Position numbers and translations under genes: made by a program. DNA of 7,968 nt from JAIVJN01 sp036732565 (GTDB taxonomy: Bacteria > Acidobacteriota > Vicinamibacteria > Vicinamibacterales > UBA2999): assembly GCA_036732565.1 (NCBI GenBank), contig DAINCF010000335.1:1-7968 (forward strand), in the 5' to 3' direction. The stretch's first letter is position 1; each line of letters opens with the position of its first letter. Positions 6,305 to 7,968 of this stretch are shown here, piece after piece. The notes under the pieces were generated by a model that was not told where the DNA came from, made no database searches, and was given only the letters and a program-made list of their open reading frames with translations.

Positions 6305-7174
6305 TCAGCGACCAGCGGTCGTCTGAGGCTTGACGCTGACCTTCACGTACGCGTTGGTCCAGCAGCACTGGAACCCGCCGCCGCCTTCCCCTGACGAGTC
6401 GTTGCCCTGCACGCGCAGGATGTACTCGCCCGGCCTCGAGAACGTTGCCGTCGTCGTGGTCTTGCCCGCTGCATCCATGTCGACTTTCGGCTTCTCTTCC
6501 GCGAAGGTGACCTCGCCGTCACCGCGATGTAACGTCCACGTGACGGTCACGGGTGCGCCGGTCATCGGCGCACGGCGGCGCGGATCCTGGAAGGCATCGT
6601 CTTTCGCCCACATGGTGAGCGTGACCGGCTGGCCGACCGTGCCTTCGAGCGTTGTCACAATACCGCCAGTGGGTGGCCCGGTGTACTCTTTACCGTCCAT
6701 CGCGAACTTGAACACGGGAGGCGTGTTGCCCATCGCCGCGTCCTTGAACGGCTCGATCTGATAGCCCTTTCGCAGCGACAGCGGCACCGACATCGGTTGC
6801 CCGTTCGCGACGATCGTCCAGGCGTACTTCTTCTCGCCGAAATCGGCGGGGACCTTGATCATGAAGACCCCCCATTGGCGACGAGGCAAGAAGTGCGTCG
6901 GCTGCCCCATGTCGGGCCCACCGGGCTCGATGCGATTGTTCGGCCCGATCGGGATATCGAACGTTTCTTTCAGGTTGCGGTTGAAGTAGCCGACCAGGAG
7001 CGTGAACGTCCCGTCGTCGTTCTTGAACCAACCTTCGTATGCGGGTGTGACGCTGTTGCCGGCCTCGCGCGGGGGCTCGAGCGGCAACTGGGCGGACGGA
7101 CGCGCGCCGGCGACCAGCACGACCCCAAGCAGGGCGACGCCACAGGCGAGCGGCAGTGAACGATGCACTCTCAT
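6305..7174 (-). CDS. Secreted protein of unknown function with beta-sandwich C-terminus and vicinal Cys-Cys motif
   Basis: From ATG 7174 the product is 289 residues. A signal peptide covers about 1-28 (core CGVALLGVVLVAGA, cleavage after PSA). The N-terminal half has a conserved-looking stretch EGWFKNDDGTFTLLVGYFNR (47-66) and a WGVFMIKVPADFG segment (101-113). The C-terminal half (about 170-282) alternates short hydrophobic strands (TLTMWAK, VTVTWTLHRGDG, TTTTATFSRPGEYILRV), as in Ig/PKD-like sandwiches. It ends in a glycine-rich loop, SGEGGGGFQCCW, whose adjacent Cys270-Cys271 are the only cysteines after the signal peptide. Such a pair could bind copper or form a vicinal disulfide; with a copper monooxygenase encoded 81 bases upstream, a metal-related helper role is an attractive guess, not shown. 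A TTG at 7213 would give 13 more residues but lies in the terminator T-run. I recall similar acidobacterial hypothetical proteins, without a known function. Confidence 0.85.
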   Translation of the reverse strand: MRVHRSLPLACGVALLGVVLVAGARPSAQLPLEPPREAGNSVTPAYEGWFKNDDGTFTLLVGYFNRNLKETFDIPIGPNNRIEPGGPDMGQPTHFLPRRQWGVFMIKVPADFGEKKYAWTIVANGQPMSVPLSLRKGYQIEPFKDAAMGNTPPVFKFAMDGKEYTGPPTGGIVTTLEGTVGQPVTLTMWAKDDAFQDPRRRAPMTGAPVTVTWTLHRGDGEVTFAEEKPKVDMDAAGKTTTTATFSRPGEYILRVQGNDSSGEGGGGFQCCWTNAYVKVSVKPQTTAGR

Positions 7175-7181
7175 CCGAGCA

Positions 7182-7188
7182 CTCCCTC
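7182..7188 (-). promoter_or_regulatory. Ribosome binding site of the Cys-Cys protein gene
   Basis: GAGGGAG on the minus strand ends seven bases before the ATG at 7174 and supports that start over the TTG at 7213. No -10-like sequence is visible between the terminator T-run (7212-7217) and this site, so transcription probably comes from read-through of the terminator. Confidence 0.7.
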
Positions 7189-7211
7189 GATGTTGGGTTG
7201 AAAACAGAGAC

Positions 7212-7243
7212 AAAAAAGGAGGTGCCCGTGAGCACCTCCCTTT
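7212..7243 (-). terminator. Intrinsic terminator after the copper monooxygenase gene
   Basis: On the minus strand a perfect 8-base stem, GGAGGTGC (7239-7232) and GCACCTCC (7225-7218), closes a six-base loop and is followed directly by TTTTTT (7217-7212). A G-U pair and three A-T pairs can extend the stem. It starts about 12 bases after the TAA at 7256. It sits between two same-strand genes only 81 bases apart, so it should reduce, rather than fully block, expression of the downstream gene unless an unseen promoter exists. Confidence 0.88.
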
Positions 7244-7255
7244 CTGGCATCGCTC

Positions 7256-7968
7256 TTATCTTTGCTGCTGTCGCTGGTCGACCGTGGTGGTCGTGGTGGC
7301 CGCCTTGCGCTTCTCGACTTCGACCTTGAAGTCCTCGTCGTTCATGTAGGTGATGTTCACCCACGCATGGGCCATCTCGTCGACCGTGCGGTCGCCCCAG
7401 CCCACCCACTGATCCGGATCGGGGTTCATCTTGTTCGCCTTCGTGTTGTCGTGCCACGAAGTGATCTTGAGGATGGTTCCCTTCGGCAGCAACGGCGCCG
7501 CGTCGTCCGCATAAACGTAGTTGTTGTGCCAGTTGAAGCTGTAGTTCGACACCATGCTGATCATGCGCGTCTCACCGGTCGGCAGAATCGCTTCCATCGA
7601 CATCGCCTTGCCACGCAGGTGCATGTGCGGCTGGAAGTTCTCGACGCGGCCGGCGCGGCGCATCACGTGATGGTTGGTGCCGACGTAGACGGAGTTCGGC
7701 GCGATATCGAGGTTGCGGTTGCCAGCGGTGATGCCGCTGAACAGCGCCAGCGTCTGGCGGTACTTCGGCTCCTGACCTTTCGGATACAGGTAGACGCCGA
7801 GCTCGATCGAATCGGTGATGTCCTCGCCGGCCGCGGAGTAGTGAATGTCGAAGACGATCTTCGATCCGGGGAGCAGCAGCTTGCCGCTGTCCGGACGCAT
7901 GATCTCGCCCTGCTTACCGACGGCCCATTCCATGAAGAGACCGGCGGCGCCGTCGTCATCCGATCCAG
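7256..7968 (-). CDS. Copper type II ascorbate-dependent monooxygenase-like protein, C-terminal part (5' end outside window)
   Basis: The reading frame is open to the window edge, so the start is missing; 236 residues are visible, of which the Met codon at 7933 is internal. Counting from that Met, the segment has His31 in FDIHYSAAG, matching the third ligand of the CuH site. QPHMH (His103, His105) and VDEM (Met187) match the CuM site of the PHM/DBH family. The end is a short charged tail with a Thr run and Gln-rich RQQQR. The family uses copper and two electrons to hydroxylate a substrate with O2; bacterial members are largely uncharacterised. Unlike the fusion protein encoded at 204-2804, it has no TPR region after the copper domain. 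The missing N-terminal part should carry the His-His pair and perhaps a cytochrome c domain, as is common in acidobacterial relatives (family knowledge). A strong terminator follows. Confidence 0.85.
   Translation of the reverse strand, partial: GSDDDGAAGLFMEWAVGKQGEIMRPDSGKLLLPGSKIVFDIHYSAAGEDITDSIELGVYLYPKGQEPKYRQTLALFSGITAGNRNLDIAPNSVYVGTNHHVMRRAGRVENFQPHMHLRGKAMSMEAILPTGETRMISMVSNYSFNWHNNYVYADDAAPLLPKGTILKITSWHDNTKANKMNPDPDQWVGWGDRTVDEMAHAWVNITYMNDEDFKVEVEKRKAATTTTTVDQRQQQR

Noticed and set aside
6160..6333. Small plus-strand frame of 57 codons with GGAGA before its ATG
   Set aside because: The product is basic and low in hydrophobic residues with no recognisable feature, overlaps the end of the opposite gene, and has no clear promoter; the Shine-Dalgarno match may be chance.

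Overview
The window looks like a chromosomal piece of a soil-type Acidobacteriota, most likely class Vicinamibacteria. That placement rests on recalled family knowledge, not on a search. The reasons are the high GC content, an Oar-like TonB receptor with an N-terminal carboxypeptidase-regulatory-like domain, secreted cytochrome c/copper-monooxygenase fusions, and short palindromic repeats scattered between and within genes. No tRNA, rRNA, CRISPR array or transposase gene is visible.

All four genes lie on the minus strand, so transcription runs from high to low coordinates. In that order: (1) 7968-7256, the C-terminal part of a copper type II (PHM/DBH-like) monooxygenase, cut by the window edge; (2) a strong intrinsic terminator at 7212-7243; (3) 7174-6305, a secreted protein of unknown function with a vicinal Cys-Cys motif; (4) a 322-base intergenic region with a good promoter candidate (6104-6076); (5) 5982-2980, an exactly 1000-residue TonB-dependent receptor of the Oar-like type; (6) a 175-base gap carrying an imperfect inverted repeat; (7) 2804-204, an 866-residue exported redoxin - cytochrome c - copper monooxygenase - TPR fusion; (8) 203 bases of repeat-rich DNA with no gene.

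Every product has an export signal or belongs to an exported family, so the whole window serves the cell envelope. Two copper-monooxygenase-type proteins bracket an outer-membrane receptor and a Cys-Cys secreted protein. A shared copper- or redox-dependent oxidation of an imported substrate is possible, but this is inference from gene order only, and the terminator and separate promoter argue against a single operon.

The most striking sequence feature is at 2088-2251. Three consecutive palindromic structures sit inside the coding sequence of the 866-residue fusion and are read through in frame. They encode about 55 residues of low-complexity linker exactly between the redoxin and cytochrome c domains. 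This resembles in principle the in-gene palindromic elements known from Rickettsia.
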